Source: Diploptera punctata (Eukaryota > Arthropoda > Insecta > Blattodea > Blaberidae). Taken from it: a DNA stretch of 64,000 nt. The DNA lies in the NCBI GenBank assembly GCA_030220185.1, contig JASPKZ010004199.1, forward strand, positions 2,017,501-2,081,500, given 5' to 3'. Under the pieces are notes generated by a model, which saw only the letters and a list, made by a program, of their open reading frames with translations, was not told where the DNA came from and searched no databases. Positions 1 to 11,078 of this stretch are shown here, piece by piece (position 1 is the first letter of the stretch; the number at the start of each line of letters is the position of its first letter). The translations under genes and the position numbers were made by a program.

Positions 1-79
1 GGGATGTATGGAGAGCTTATGTTCGCACGGCCATGAACCTACGGGTTCGACAGTGCCAGTGAGTTACAGTTAGTTATCA
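1..79 (+). mobile_element. LINE-A 3' end (cut by window start)
   Basis: The first bases encode the end of the LINE-A protein (VWRAYVRTAMNLRVR) and the short 3' tail ending in CAGTGCCAGTGAGTT. The same end occurs at 7270-7349, 24355-24420, 35940-36020 and 51470-51530. The rest of the element lies outside the window. Confidence 0.85.
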
Positions 80-455
80 CTTAATTACCAGTTTATCATA
101 CTAATACTTTTCTTATATTTTCGTCCCCGGTGATACTGTAGAACCATAATTGTTTTCACTATTCATCGTCTAGCATACTTCCTTATTTATTTCTTGTTAT
201 ATCATTTGATTTTATTTCATGATATTAGCAATTTAATTCAAATCTGGGCGTTGGAGTCAATAATTATGTTTGCAGGCATTCTATCTCTCATGCTGAAGTT
301 ATTTCAAGTGTCTTAAACCTACGAAACGAGACCCACAACTTTACATATTTACCTAAAAATCCATCGATCCGGCCAATATTGAATTTGTGATTCTCATATC
401 TAAAAGAGAATATTTTTTGCGCACCTTATTCAGTGAAAATAAGGCCTGAATTTTC
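80..455. other. Unassigned AT-rich stretch
   Basis: No coding region, structural RNA or repeat of any family seen elsewhere in the window was recognised here. Confidence 0.5.
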
Positions 456-470
456 TAGATTTAATAAAAT

Positions 471-876
471 CTTCTTGTATCTTGTAAGCCCACGTTTCCT
501 TTAACAGAGATTTAGGCGCTCTCCCCCTACAGGGAAGAATTTGAACCATACTAATTTAGTTACACTTGTTTTCGTATAGATGTAATTTGAGCGGTCCGTG
601 TTCAGCGTTCCGCCTCATACTGACATCTAGGAAACCAAAGTAGTACTAGGACGGGAAAATTCGGTAAATTTTGCTTAGAGGCCTTTTCATTCAGGCTTAA
701 GGATCTTTTACGAGCCTGAAAATCTTAATACTCGGGACCCACGGCTTAAAGTCCCTCCCGCAGGACTTGCTCCTTAGATTTTTCCATCCTAAAAATCCGT
801 CGACCCCAGCCAGGTTTGAACCCGCGACCCTCGGGAGCAGAGGCAAGGAGCATAACCACTAGTCCACCGCGGCTGA
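471..876 (-). mobile_element. SINE S1 copy with TSD
   Basis: tRNA-derived SINE in reverse orientation. The RNA polymerase III B-box-like GGTTCAAACC reads on the minus strand near 811-822 and the head TCCACCGCGGCTG lies at 863-875. The body matches copies at 27528-27900 and 60181-60592. It is bracketed by a 15-bp direct repeat at 456-470 and 877-891 (TAGATTTAATAAAAT against TAGTTTTAATAAAAT), with one mismatch, which fixes both ends. Confidence 0.85.
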
Positions 877-905
877 TAGTTTTAATAAAATAAGTATTAT
901 GATAT

Positions 906-1052
906 TACATTATTATTATTATTATTATTTATTATTATTAGTATTAGTATTATTATTATTAGTATTATTATTATTAGTATTATTATTATTAGTATTATTA
1001 TTATTAGTATTATTATTATTAGTATTATTATTATTAGTATTATTATTATTAG

Positions 1053-1131
<79 letters not shown>
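906..1131. repeat. (ATT)n microsatellite with 15-bp higher-order unit
   Basis: About 225 bp of ATT repeats. From about 937 to 1065 regular interruptions make a longer unit, ATTATTATTATTAGT; the rest is pure ATT. The open frames across it (poly-Ile, poly-Leu, poly-Tyr) are artefacts of the repeat. Confidence 0.95.
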
Positions 1132-1133
<2 letters not shown>

Positions 1134-1200
1134 GGAGAGCAGCAAGGTGTTTAAAATTAGAAAAAGGTAAGAAATACTGTCATACGAGAAAAAATTTATA

Positions 1201-1462
1201 TTAGATATTCAATAGTAGATTATCTAAGATAGAAGCAATTAAACGGCATGGGCATTTACGACGAAAGCAAGAAGAAAGGTTAACCAGAAAAAGATTGGAA
1301 TGGTGTCCACCTGGAAGGAGGAGGAAAGGAAGATCTCGAAACTCGTGGATGCAAGAAATAAGAACTGAAATGAGAACAAGATGACTGGAGGACATGAAGT
1401 TGATGGATGGAGACGAGTGGAGAAGGACAATAAAACTTTAGGCACAAAAAGATGTGTAAACA
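1201..1462 (+). pseudogene. LINE-I C-terminal fragment
   Basis: The plus strand encodes a decayed version of the C-terminal tail common to many arthropod LINE reverse transcriptases: a GHLRR motif, then PPGRRRKGRSRNSW, an acidic/basic stretch, and DGDEWRRTIKL near 1410-1440. Frames shift around 1380, so it is not translatable as one piece. No RT catalytic motif is present, so only the last ~80 residues survive. It starts directly after the 906-1131 microsatellite and is followed by S2. Family assignment is inference. Confidence 0.6.
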
Positions 1463-1478
1463 TTGAATATCTGTATAT

Positions 1479-1795
1479 CCATCCATTCATCCATAGTAAT
1501 TCTCCCCGAAGGCAGGTCTTCCACTGCAATCATAGCATTTTCATGCTATGCTTTGCAGCATTACTAGGAAGTATGGGTGTGGTAGCTTACCGTTGCTTTC
1601 CACACCGGTGAAGGATGATGATGATGGCCGGATGATTTTCGGGAACCGTTGGGCCCTAGGCTTCCTGGCATTTGTCTTACAGGTGAGGAAAAACCTCGGA
1701 AAAACCTCACCAAGGAGCTTGTCCCAACCGGGAATCGAACCCGCGCCCGCTGCGTGACAAGGCAGCACGCTACCTCGAGACCACAGCGGTGGATA
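1479..1795 (-). mobile_element. SINE S2 copy with TSD
   Basis: tRNA-derived SINE, reverse orientation. The minus strand shows CCACCGCTGTGGTCTCGAGG (head, 1772-1791) and a B-box-like GGTTCGATTCCCGG; the far end carries ATCCATCCATTCATCCATAG and an internal GATGATGATG tract. A 10-bp direct repeat ATCTGTATAT lies at 1469-1478 and 1796-1805. Confidence 0.88.
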
Positions 1796-1805
1796 ATCTG
1801 TATAT

Positions 1806-2800
1806 AATTAAATAAAATTACTATTACTATTAAATAAAACTGTGAAATAAAGAAAGCTGTTAATGGGTAAATGAAACAAGGACCAGAGTTAACAGAATAT
1901 ACTGTGTTAATGGCTGCTGTATTGTTTAGGGAGATAATGGAGAAGGGAGCACGTGGACATTACAATGCTATCGTATAGTATTTTTCACTAAGTTATAACT
2001 AGATGCAGCAAGAAAACGTAGCCGCTAGCCATAACACAAAACCGCTTTAATTAAATTATCTGTTGATTACAGCAGCCACTGCTATTAGATTAGCTGGTAT
2101 TGTTCTGCTATTTCATTCACTCCGATAAACACATGGCCATGGCCTCCTGTTCGTATTTTTTTTTAAATTAACACACTCGCAAACAGGCTCACAAACAAAT
2201 GACTGCACATTGTTTGTTCATAAACAAAAATATAATTTTTTTGTTATGATGATTTTGTTCTAATTATGGTTGTATTTCTACGCCTGGGAATATTGCTAGA
2301 GATTATTTTCCATACCCAAAGGTACTTTATCTCTTTCATGCCCAGTGCGTGTTAGTGAACATATTTGTTTTTTTTTTTTTTGTAATTTGCTTGTTCTACA
2401 TAGTTTCCGCGAATTTGCTGTTAAATAAATGTTTAAAGCTGCATTTAGTGTATACATTTGTCACTGTTAAATGTTTCGCTTGCATCCATGCCCAAATAAC
2501 TCTTGGGGATTCAAAAAGTATTTTTTTAATTCTAAAAGTCTTAAATATATGTTCTGAAGATCAAATTTATATGTTAATTTAATATCGTTTTTTTTATAAG
2601 AAAGGAAAATTGGGCTTCGTGTCTCTATGACTGTTTTAAGTTCTCTCTAAAGGATAGCCGCAACTTAGAATTTCGTCGTTTGAAAAATAGCAACTTCAGT
2701 AGAGATGGAACTACAATCCATAATTTAATTATCTAATTCGTCAACGCCAACTAAAATGTAATATTTAAAAAAAAAATACGGCTAAACTTTACAACCTGTG
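1806..2800. other. Unassigned; includes a dispersed repeat piece
   Basis: No gene recognised. 2500-2610 resembles 10425-10545: both share TTCTAAAA, then ATATGTTCTGA.GATCAAATT, then a T-rich run, so this part belongs to an old dispersed repeat of unknown type. The rest shows nothing I can name. Confidence 0.45.
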
Positions 2801-3590
2801 ACGCGGTTCTTTTTTTTAATTTGCTTATAAACTCCTTTCAAATTTTGTTCTTAGAATTTCATTTTTCAAATGATTTCTCACCATTTACACTGATTTTTTA
2901 AATTTTTATAACGATTATTTCAATATATTTTTCTGTGATATTTAACTACATACGTAGCATGAAGACATGGCAGCCACACTAATTTTAGCGAATATTCTAT
3001 GCAAAAACAAAACGTGTTCCTGTGTATCTAACATAGAGTATGCACTAATTAACTTCACAATTTCAGAATTTCCTATTTATTTTTGGGCGTTGCATTCTTT
3101 CACATGTTAGAGTGCTTAAATTACGTTAGGTTAGCTTTAAGTTTGGTCTTTCACAGGTTAGAGTGCTTAAATTACGTTAGGTTAGCTTTTAGGTTGGTCT
3201 TTCACAGGTTAGAGTGCTTAAATTGCGTTAGGTTTGCGTTTAGGTCGATCTTTTACAGGTTAGAGTGCTTAAATTGCGTTAGGTTTGATTTTAGGTTGGT
3301 CTTTCAGAGGTTAGAGTGCTTAAATTACTTCAGGTTTGCTTTTAGGTTGGTCTTTCACATGTTAGAGTGCTTAAATTATGTTAGGTTAGCTTTTAGGTTG
3401 GTCTTTCACAGATTAGAGTACTTTAATTGCGTTAGGTTAGCTTTTAGGTACGTCAAATATCGTGTATATGTTGGCTGCATCCCATGATTCCATAGTGTAT
3501 ACCGCTTCGCGTTTGTTGGCGCATGCGCGTGGTGTTTGGTTAAAACTTAAAAATATTTTCGCGTCACATGTTGTAAAGTATTTCCAAATA
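2800..3590. repeat. Dispersed repeat (copy 1), interrupted by a minisatellite
   Basis: Both flanks of the 51-bp minisatellite align by eye with 22130-22460. The left flank shares AACTCCTTTCAAATT, CACCATTTACA and GACATGGCAGCC; the right flank shares GGCTGCAT, CATTCCATAGTGTA, CGTTTGTTGGCGCA and TTGTAAAGTATTTCC. Copy 2 lacks the minisatellite. Element class unknown. Confidence 0.65.
3106..3450 (+). repeat. 51-bp minisatellite, about 7 units
   Basis: Unit starts (GTTAGAGTGCTTAA) fall at 3106, 3157, 3208, 3259, 3310, 3361 and 3412, a constant spacing of 51 bp. Each unit contains ACGTTAGGTTAGCTTTTAGG, including a TTAGGTTAG reminiscent of the insect telomere unit. Because 51 is a multiple of three, a 134-codon frame stays open across 3083-3487 as a 17-residue repeat; I treat that frame as a by-product. 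Confidence 0.93.
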
Positions 3591-5580
3591 TATATTTCAA
3601 TGGTTTAGAGACAGGTTAGGAAAAATTGCCTAAACATAATATATTCATAAAGACTTCAATTCTTATGGACGCTTGAGCATCTGTATTGCGAGTAGAGACT
3701 TTAGAAGTCTGTGTGATCGTGTGTTTTCGGTAAAGGTTATTTTTTAATGAAAAGATTACACTATGCACATGATTTTTGAGATTATTTAAATAGTGTCATT
3801 TTGTAACTATATATGCCTAAAAAATTATAGAATAAGATGTGTTATTCATCTCAAACTTTGGTTTTTTTGTGACGAGGACAAAGGTATTTTGAAAAATATT
3901 GAATTCAACTATGTGATAAACAATTAAGTCAAAAATATATATCGCCAATCAAAATTACAACATATTTTCACCGAACTTAATACAACAATCAACAGAATAT
4001 ATTAAATGAGTGGATTTTCCAAATTTACTTAATGCGTAAGATCACTTTCACGACTAGATCCTCCGAATGCAGTCTCGTGTCATGTTCTCATGGTAGTGAC
4101 CTTTGTAACAGCATTCAATGGAAATGGAAATGCTCGACCTCGTCCCACCGATTTTGCTCCCATATTTTCATTGCGTTGAGCACAAGGTGAGCATCCAAAT
4201 TAAGGACTTTGAGCGTCATCCTGCTTCCCATTCTGCAGTAGAGCCTCAACCAACTGTAAATAGTTTTCGTTCTTATGGTTGTTCAGGAAACCCCGAAATA
4301 CTGTAAGAGAACTATTTCATATTGTTTTCTCCTCCCTATAGAATATTTCTGGGAATTTCTTGCTTTCCATAAGCTTCTTAATTTGTGGTCTGAATAAGAC
4401 ACCATTTCTGATCTAGCCTCAGATAACTGACAGCACAAATTCCTAAAATATGTAAAAGCTCCCTTGTGAAGAACTTTAAAGAATTGTTTTATAAGTCTCA
4501 ATTTGTTATGTAATGATGGCATTAGCACCTTCTAGGGGTCCACCATTTGCTTCAATTTCACATTATTTACCCCCACATTGATCTCACTTTGCTATGACCA
4601 GAAATATGGAAAAAATGCGTCTTACGGATGCTTACATCCTTTACATGTCATTTTGTAAATTTAAGTATTGGAGTAATAAAATGCTTAGGATTTTTAGGTG
4701 TATACCACATATATATATATATTTATTTATTTATTTATTTGTTTATTATTATTATTATTATTATTTAATATCCTAAATTTATAAACTCTATTTCACTTAA
4801 GGTGCATGAGGGTTGTAGTTCGTGTCAAAGTTGTGATTCGTTATATAATTTTATCATAAAAATAAAGTTTTTATGATCTTTATTTATAAAAAAAACATTA
4901 AAAAGTCTGTAGTTCTTTTCCCTCAAAAGCACTTCTGTAATGGTTGGTACATTTACGCAGGCGGTGTTATTTATAAGACATGTGATTTCGAATCGTTCGT
5001 TCCAGAACAAAGGACAATCAAATATAATATGCTAATACCACAATTACAACTTCCATTTTATATTATGTTGAATCTCTGGAGGAATTGGCCAAATTTACCG
5101 TGTCCAATGAGGAATCGTGTTAATATAAAATTTGGAACAACGTGTTTGCATTTTATTGTCATAAATTAATTAAAAAGAACAGTTGTCGTGATAATGTAGC
5201 TGTGCTACTATCGAGCCACACGTTCCATCTTGCGATTATGTGTTCCTTTATTTGCAACTTCAGGATATAATATGGTAGAGATCATACGTATATATAGGAC
5301 GAATTAGAGCGCTCTGAAATATACCAATGAGTGATATGTTGGCTGAAATTGAGAATGGGGGCAAATGTCACCTTTTATTTATTTTTTTGAGACCTTTAGC
5401 ACTGTTTGTCCCTTTTTACTCACATTGTCCATAATCCGCTTGTTTCCCCATTTCTGATTTTTTATGATATTTTTCATCAATATTATGCTTAACATCTAGT
5501 CAGCTTGCTAAGAACATGAGAGCAGTGATTTGTCTGCTTTCAGTGAATACAGGACCGAACAAATTTTAAGCACAGCATAC
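3591..5580. other. Unassigned AT-rich stretch
   Basis: Short AT and ATTT tracts at 4709-4767. Small open frames (4118-4306, 4873-5169) match nothing I recognise and have no supporting splice or promoter context. No repeat family of this window was seen here. Confidence 0.45.
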
Positions 5581-5584
5581 CTGT

Positions 5585-6390
5585 AACAATGGAAAATTTA
5601 CAGTGAATATACACCAGCAAATCAATGGATTCGTGATCATCTGAGATTGTCTTGTTTCGAATGGAGAGAAGCAATTAAAATGCTAGCCAATGATCGGCGG
5701 TGCGTTCTTTGTCGGGCAGGTCTAAGGACGATACCCTCTGTAGAGGTTGTCGCAGAGAGCACGAAACCGTTGCATACGTCCTTGGGGCTTGTCCGTTTGG
5801 GGAATCACTGAGAAACATTCGACAACACACTGTTAGAAACATGATGGCAGAAGCCATGCGAGATTATGAACACACAGTTTATGAGGAAGTTCATGGTGTG
5901 GCCACTAATGGGAGTAATAGACGAATAGATATTGTTGCATTTAGACCAACTTCTAAAATTGTATGATATTAGATCCCCAATCCGTTTGAGACTCATAGTG
6001 GCCAACCTGAGGAAGTTGACTCTGAAAAGAAAGTCATATATCAGCCACCAGTTGACTATTACAAAGATAAATACCAATTAGATAGTATAACTGTCACAGG
6101 ATTGATGATCGGAGCAAGAGGAACTACATTCTCAGCTAAATTTTGGAATGTCTTCTATTTGGACAGAGTTCATCTTTCTAAAATTGCCATCGCTGCCATT
6201 AGAGGATCAATTTCAATTTTAGAAAACCATCTTTACAAAATCTCTACTTTATAGAATATACTTCAATTACAATTAAACATTTTTTAATGTATGTACGAAA
6301 TGTATTTCATCAATTTAGAAGATGAATTGCCTGTACCACTTTGTCATTGTGGCAATCCTCTAAAGAGGAAAATTTTATTTAAAAAAAAAT
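5585..6390 (+). mobile_element. R2-like LINE, 5'-truncated 3' end
   Basis: The 3' end of a non-LTR retrotransposon of the kind that carries a restriction-like endonuclease (RLE) after the RT. It shows the RLE coding remnant (separate entry), the C-terminal LMIGARGT-type motif near 6100-6130, the segment SKIAIAAIRGSIS near 6175-6215, a 3' UTR ending CCTCTAAAGAGGAAAATTTT and an A-rich tail near 6380-6392. A second copy of the last ~290 bp is at 62455-62735. Assignment to the R2/R4 group is inference from the RLE motifs. Confidence 0.7.
5615..6254 (+). pseudogene. R2-like LINE endonuclease domain, broken
   Basis: Encodes the C-terminal restriction-like endonuclease that nicks the insertion site in R2-type LINEs. 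The frame opens as QWIRDHLRLSCFEWREAIKM (about 5619-5680) and shifts near 5700. It continues with a zinc-knuckle-like CRGC followed by ETVAYVLGAC (5745-5800), then EEVHGVATNGSNRRIDIVAF (5882-5942), where the Asp of RIDIV is the likely catalytic acid. It hits a stop at 5964-5966. A third frame encodes the C-terminal IGARGT segment. The knuckle normally reads C-x2-C-x7-8-H-x4-C; here the His position appears to be Tyr. Frameshifts make it a pseudogene. Confidence 0.68.
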
Positions 6391-6902
6391 AATAATTTAT
6401 ACATTCTCATTGTTGATAAGTTGGCGTTGAGTTTTTAAAATTTAAAATTATAGATTTAAAATACTGTAATCTATGTATAAACACAAATGTGTATATTTGT
6501 CCTTTATTGACTTCTGAACCGCACAACCGATCTCCATGAAGATTTATTCACACAGGTTTTCAGGTGCGGCGAGTGTTTAGCCGCTATATGTTATGTTCTA
6601 AAACCCTTAGATGTAGAAGTTCATATTAAACGAAAATTTTAAATTCACTCTAGCGCAGCGGTCGCAATTTTCGATGTTTCACAACGAAATTTAGTATATC
6701 CTATTGAGATAAACCGAGGTAGATATTGGCGGAAAATCAGCGAAATCTGACCGTTAGAAATGGGGGTTTACGGAAAATCTGAAATTAAAAAAAATCGACT
6801 CTAGTAAACGCCATGTTTGGTTTATCACAATGTATATCATACAATTTAATTAACACTTAAATCTGTAATGTATCATACATCTGTTTAATTTATTTAAACC
6901 GT
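6391..6902. other. Unassigned stretch
   Basis: AT-rich with a GC-richer part at 6520-6780. No coding region or repeat family recognised. Confidence 0.45.
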
Positions 6903-6918
6903 TAAACCCCTTCTTTAT

Positions 6919-7349
6919 ATGGGTGCGAAACATGGACTCTTACTTTAAGGGAGGAAATGAGATTACGAATTTTTGAGAATAAAGTTCGTAGGAAAAATTT
7001 TGGACCAAAGAGAGATGAACAGACAGGTGAATGGAGAAGACTACATAACAATGAACTACATGGTCTTTATAGGAAGCCAGATATAATAAGAACAGTTAAG
7101 TCTCGTAGACTGTGATGGGCAGGACATGTTGCGCGTGTGGGGAATGAAAGACGCGCATGGAAGCTTCTTGTAGGAAAGCCAGAGGGAAAACGCCCAGTTG
7201 GGAGAACAACATTAACTATGATTTGAGGGAAGTAGATTATACAGGGAATGATTGGAAAGCATTAGCTCAGGATAGGGATGTATGGAGAGCTTATGTCCGC
7301 GCGGTCATGAACCTATGGGTTCGATAGTGCCAGTGAGTGAGTAAGTAAG
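6919..7349 (+). mobile_element. LINE-A, 5'-truncated copy with 16-bp TSD
   Basis: Covers the last ~140 codons of LINE-A (motifs GCETWTLTLREE, FGPKRDEQTGEWRRLHNNEL, then NYDLREVDYTGNDWKALAQD) and the GTGAGTAAGTAAG tail. The part coding GRPRMRWE is deleted near 7200. A 16-bp direct repeat TAAACCCCTTCTTTAT lies at 6903-6918 and 7350-7365, which fixes the insertion exactly. Confidence 0.92.
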
Positions 7350-7365
7350 TAAACCCCTTCTTTAT

Positions 7366-7990
7366 GAACATTCTTTCCGGTTATTTGATTTAAAAAAAAT
7401 TAAAACACATAACTGATTTATTTAGACGCAGCAGCGCACACCGAATAGAATATTAGCTAGTAGGGAATACAAATTAACTGATTGTTTTTCTCAGTTCGTT
7501 TTCGTTTGCGAAATAAAAAAATGGCTTTATTCGTAACAATTTTAGTTTTCGCCATACCGATACTTCTCTGTCCCAGAAATTCAAGCAGGATGGAACCATT
7601 ATATTCGTTATAAGATGCACTGTTTGTGATTCAGGAATCACTTAGATAATGAACAAAAGCGGATCTACCTAGCATATAGCACATTTCTATTTCAAACTAT
7701 CATTATTTATACTTCATAAAAAAAGTAATTTTTCGTTCTTATTTTTTACCTTACTTTAACCTGTCCTGTATGTCCCACGCCACTCGGGCCTTAAAGGGAC
7801 ACGAACTGTCGGAAGACGATTTTAAACTCTTGATCAATACATACTTTTTTAACAACATTAGGACATGGAAGTCCTCTCTGGTTGAGTGATGGGCTCAATC
7901 GCGAGGTTATCTCCGAGACAATAAAAACGTTTACGACAACAGGGCTACCTCCGTTCACTCATAGGCAGAGCCATCTTAAGCCATGCCGGG
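7366..7990. other. Unassigned stretch
   Basis: No coding region recognised. GC-richer text at 7770-7990 could be another decayed SINE, but no paralogue is present to support that. Confidence 0.4.
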
Positions 7991-7999
7991 GCCCCTGAG

Positions 8000-8186
8000 C
8001 ACATAAGATGATTTTAATAACCAGATGATGTTCGGGACTATTTGAGCCTTAAAGTTTTCTGATAGGCCTATTTGTCTTATAAGTGAGGAAAAAAACCCTC
8101 TCCAAGTAATCCTGTACAACTGAGGTTCGAACCTGAGCTCGCTGCGTCTGAGGCTATCTCGTTACCATTACACCACAGCGGTGAAA
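8000..8186 (-). mobile_element. SINE S2, decayed copy
   Basis: The minus strand shows CACCGCTGTGGT at 8171-8182, a B-box-like GGTTCGAACCTCAG, and the S2-specific TTTTTTCCTCACTTATAAGAC with a following AAACTTTAAGG. It is diverged and shortened relative to 12673-13022. Confidence 0.7.
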
Positions 8187-8493
8187 TAAATATTCCTTTG
8201 CTTTATAAATAGTGGCATTTTTTGTACACTGTTAACTTTCAATAAACCACTTTTATGGGCTAAAAATAAACGTCTTTTTTGCCCCCCCCTTTTTGGTTGT
8301 TTTAACAACTTTTCTATTTTTTTCTTCATGAAAATTGCAACTGAAAATCCTATGCTTAGTAATAAATAAATAATAAATGCTTATATTTGTCATAGTACAC
8401 ACAGAATATATTTTACCTGTATCATAATTTTATAAAAGACACCAGGTTAATTAAATGAGAGTGGGTAGCCCTATATATACATATATATATATA

Positions 8494-10008
8494 CACTGCT
8501 CAAAAAACTAGGGGATATTGTAGAATAACCTATTAAGACTGTGTTTAGGAACAGTATTAGATGCAATCACTTTCTATTACTCCAAAAGAATGTAAACAAG
8601 AGTTTGAAGTCATTACGTAACCTCTGTACCACACCAGATGTCAAAGAGACCCTGATTAGGAATATGGCAAACAAACAAAGCAACATTAACATGGGTGAAA
8701 ATGTTTCTTTAGTATGGTGTATGGTCTCCTCGAACGGCCAGCACTGCCTCACACCTGTATGGCATTGATGCAATGAGGTTAGCAATGAATTCTTGGGGGA
8801 TACGTGGCCACTCTTCCATAAGAGTAATGTGCAGCTCTGGAACAGTTGTGGGAGGTGCTGGTCTGCCTGCAATGCGCCTGCCTAATGCATCCCACACATG
8901 TTCAATCGGATTTAAGTCCGGGGAGGAAGCTGGCCATTGCATACGCTCGATACCCTCCACTTCCAGCATGTCGTCCACCAAGCCAGCTCTGTGGCGTCGT
9001 GCATTATCGTCCATAAAAAGAAAAGAATCGCCTATGGCACCAGCATAAGGCATGACAAAAGTCGGAAAAGGTCGGAGAATCTCATCTCTATACCTTACCG
9101 CAGTCATAGTACCACCTTGGATGACATAGAGGTCCGTACGTCCACCACTACTGACTCCTGCCCACACCAACAATCCACCGCCACCATATGGGGATCTTTC
9201 ACGTACAAAAGCTGGATTGTTTCGTGTCCCTTTTTCTCTCCAGATGAATACACGCCGACTATCACATTCCACGTTGAATCGCGACTCATCAGAAAAAAAG
9301 AACTGATCTCCATTCAGCATGCCTCCACCCACGATGTTCCTACGCCCAGTTTCTGCGATCTCTACGGTGTTGTGGAGTTAACCTGGTACACACCATGGGC
9401 CTACGGGCATATAGACCACTTCCATGCAGTCGATTAGGGACAGTTTGAGTTGACACCCTGCGTCCTGTTGCTGTTTGAAGTGTATTTCGCAGTTGAGTTG
9501 CATTCTGCTGTCTATTCCGACGGGCTGTTAACAAGAGGTAACGGTCATCCCTTTTTTGTTGTTGCCCTTGGTCGACCTTGTCCGGCTCTTCTGTGAACAG
9601 TATGTTCTTTGAAAATGATTCCAAAGTCTGGAAATCACGCTTTGAGACACCCCAATGGCTTGTGCCACCTCTTGTTGTGTCTGTCCAGCTTCCGTCCTTC
9701 CTATGGCCCTCCAAGCCATTGGTTCAGTTAAATCACGTTGCAGAGGCATCACTGTCCCTAAGGCAAGTCATTCACTAACTGAAAACTGGACTGGATTTAA
9801 AAACAGCAACAAAACATTCACCCCCACACCACCCTTTCACATCAACAGTACAGACACTGCCCTCTGGTGTGGTACCGAGGTTACGTAACAACTTCAAACT
9901 CTTATTTACATTATCTTGGAGTAATAGAAAGTGATTGCATCTAATACTATTCAAAAAAAATAGTCTTAATAGGTTATTCTACAATATCCCCTAATTTTTT
10001 GAGCAGTG
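8494..10008 (-). mobile_element. Complete Tc1-like DNA transposon, long terminal inverted repeats
   Basis: A 1515-bp element flanked by TA at 8492-8493 and 10009-10010, the target-site signature of Tc1/mariner elements. Terminal inverted repeats are about 145 bp (8494-8638 and 9863-10008). They begin CACTGCTCAAAAAACTAGGG on the left and CACTGCTCAAAAAATTAGGG on the reverse complement of the right, and differ at scattered positions and by small indels. It encodes one transposase on the minus strand, now broken. The length is usual for a Tc1-like element; the repeats are longer than the 20-55 bp of many family members. Confidence 0.95.
8709..9752 (-). pseudogene. Tc1-like transposase (DD34E), frameshifted
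   Basis: Would cut and paste the surrounding element. On the minus strand the N-terminus (9752-9545) has a helix-turn-helix segment, QQEVAQAIGVSQSVISRLW, which binds the terminal repeats in this family. A second frame (to about 9340) carries the second DNA-binding half, ending RLTPQHRRDRRNWA before a stop. The third (9332-8709) carries the catalytic core: FSDESRF (first Asp), FMDDNARRHRA (second Asp) and SSPDLNPIEHVWD (Glu). I count 34 residues between the second Asp and the Glu, hence DD34E. The full span of ~348 codons matches the usual ~340. Breaks: an A/T-run frameshift near 9545-9552, a nonsense codon near 9340, and a T-run frameshift near 9293-9299. Catalytic residues are intact. Confidence 0.93.
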
Positions 10009-10010
10009 TA

Positions 10011-11067
10011 TATGGCTGTATAATAAACGGATGTGTTGATATAAAACTAAAGTTAAAGGGAAATAATTAACATCGGCCTTTTCAGACATAAGCTATTATG
10101 AAATAATACTTGTAATTCAGAAACATTAAGTTAATTTTTTTACATGCATAGTGATTTTTAAGCAGCATAATTCATCATGGCAATGAAATTCTAACATAGG
10201 ACTGAAGGAAACCACGAAAAAATTCAGTTGGCAAGCTCTGAGTTTTGAACTTGAGAAATTTGCAATACGATTCATAACTACACTTTCATATCCAGTATGT
10301 ATTGGAGTGAATATGTTTATGTTTTTTAAATATTTTCTGCTGTTTGTTTACATGAATTTACTCTTAAATCATTTTTAAAACTATATTTATTTCTGTGAAA
10401 TGATTGAATCCCATTCATCGAGAGGGGCACAAAAGTCTCAATTTTTAAATTCTAAAAACTTCACAAATATGTTCTGAGGATCAAATTTATATGTAAGGCG
10501 AATATTTATGTTTTTTTTCATAAACAAAAAAAAATGTATCTAAAATGATGAATGTATATGCAGGTAGTTTTCGCTCAGAAAGTAAATTAGGTATGCCGTA
10601 GTGGGGGGGGTGACAGGTTTTCATTCCAAATAGCCAGTGCATTATATCCTGCAGGTTGTATACTGCACTGTCTAAATCATTTAACCCATATATTTGAAAT
10701 ATACGTTTATAGTAACTTGAAACAATTATGTCAAACTCACGTGATATTAACAGCTAAGTGTCGAATTACTGCCACTTACCTGAAACAAAAAAGAAGGACT
10801 TGAATAAACATACAGCACATCCAAACACCATATATTTACAAGAAATTTCATTCGTACGTGGCGCTAAAATGAGCGGATTATTTAAATTACATTAATTCAT
10901 GGCAGATAAGGCGGACGTTGAAGAAATGCCATTTGACTTTTTGCCTCTTGGCATTGGTTGGTTGAGACATAGCAACTCATCACTGTACATTTCTTTCTTA
11001 ACGCCCAGAAAGCTCATGTTGCATTGGTTGTCAGGGATATGTTTATTACAGTGAAATCTCCATGTTT
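10011..11067. other. Unassigned; one dispersed repeat piece
   Basis: 10425-10545 matches 2500-2610 (see that entry). A run of nine G sits at 10602-10610. No gene recognised. Confidence 0.45.
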
Positions 11068-11078
11068 TTAAATGCTAT

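Noticed and set aside
3106..3450. Regular direct repeats resembling a CRISPR array
   Set aside because: The 51-bp units are contiguous tandem copies without unique spacers, in a eukaryotic context; it is a minisatellite.
4118..5169. Small open frames at 4118-4306 and 4873-5169 as host exons
   Set aside because: No splice signals, no recognisable domain and biased composition; they look like chance frames.
9340..9714. Separate small gene overlapping the Tc1 transposase
   Set aside because: Its C-terminal half is the second DNA-binding region of the transposase in a shifted frame; it is one broken gene.
10602..10610. Run of nine G as a possible G-quadruplex
   Set aside because: A single G-run without further G tracts nearby cannot form the usual four-tract intramolecular structure.
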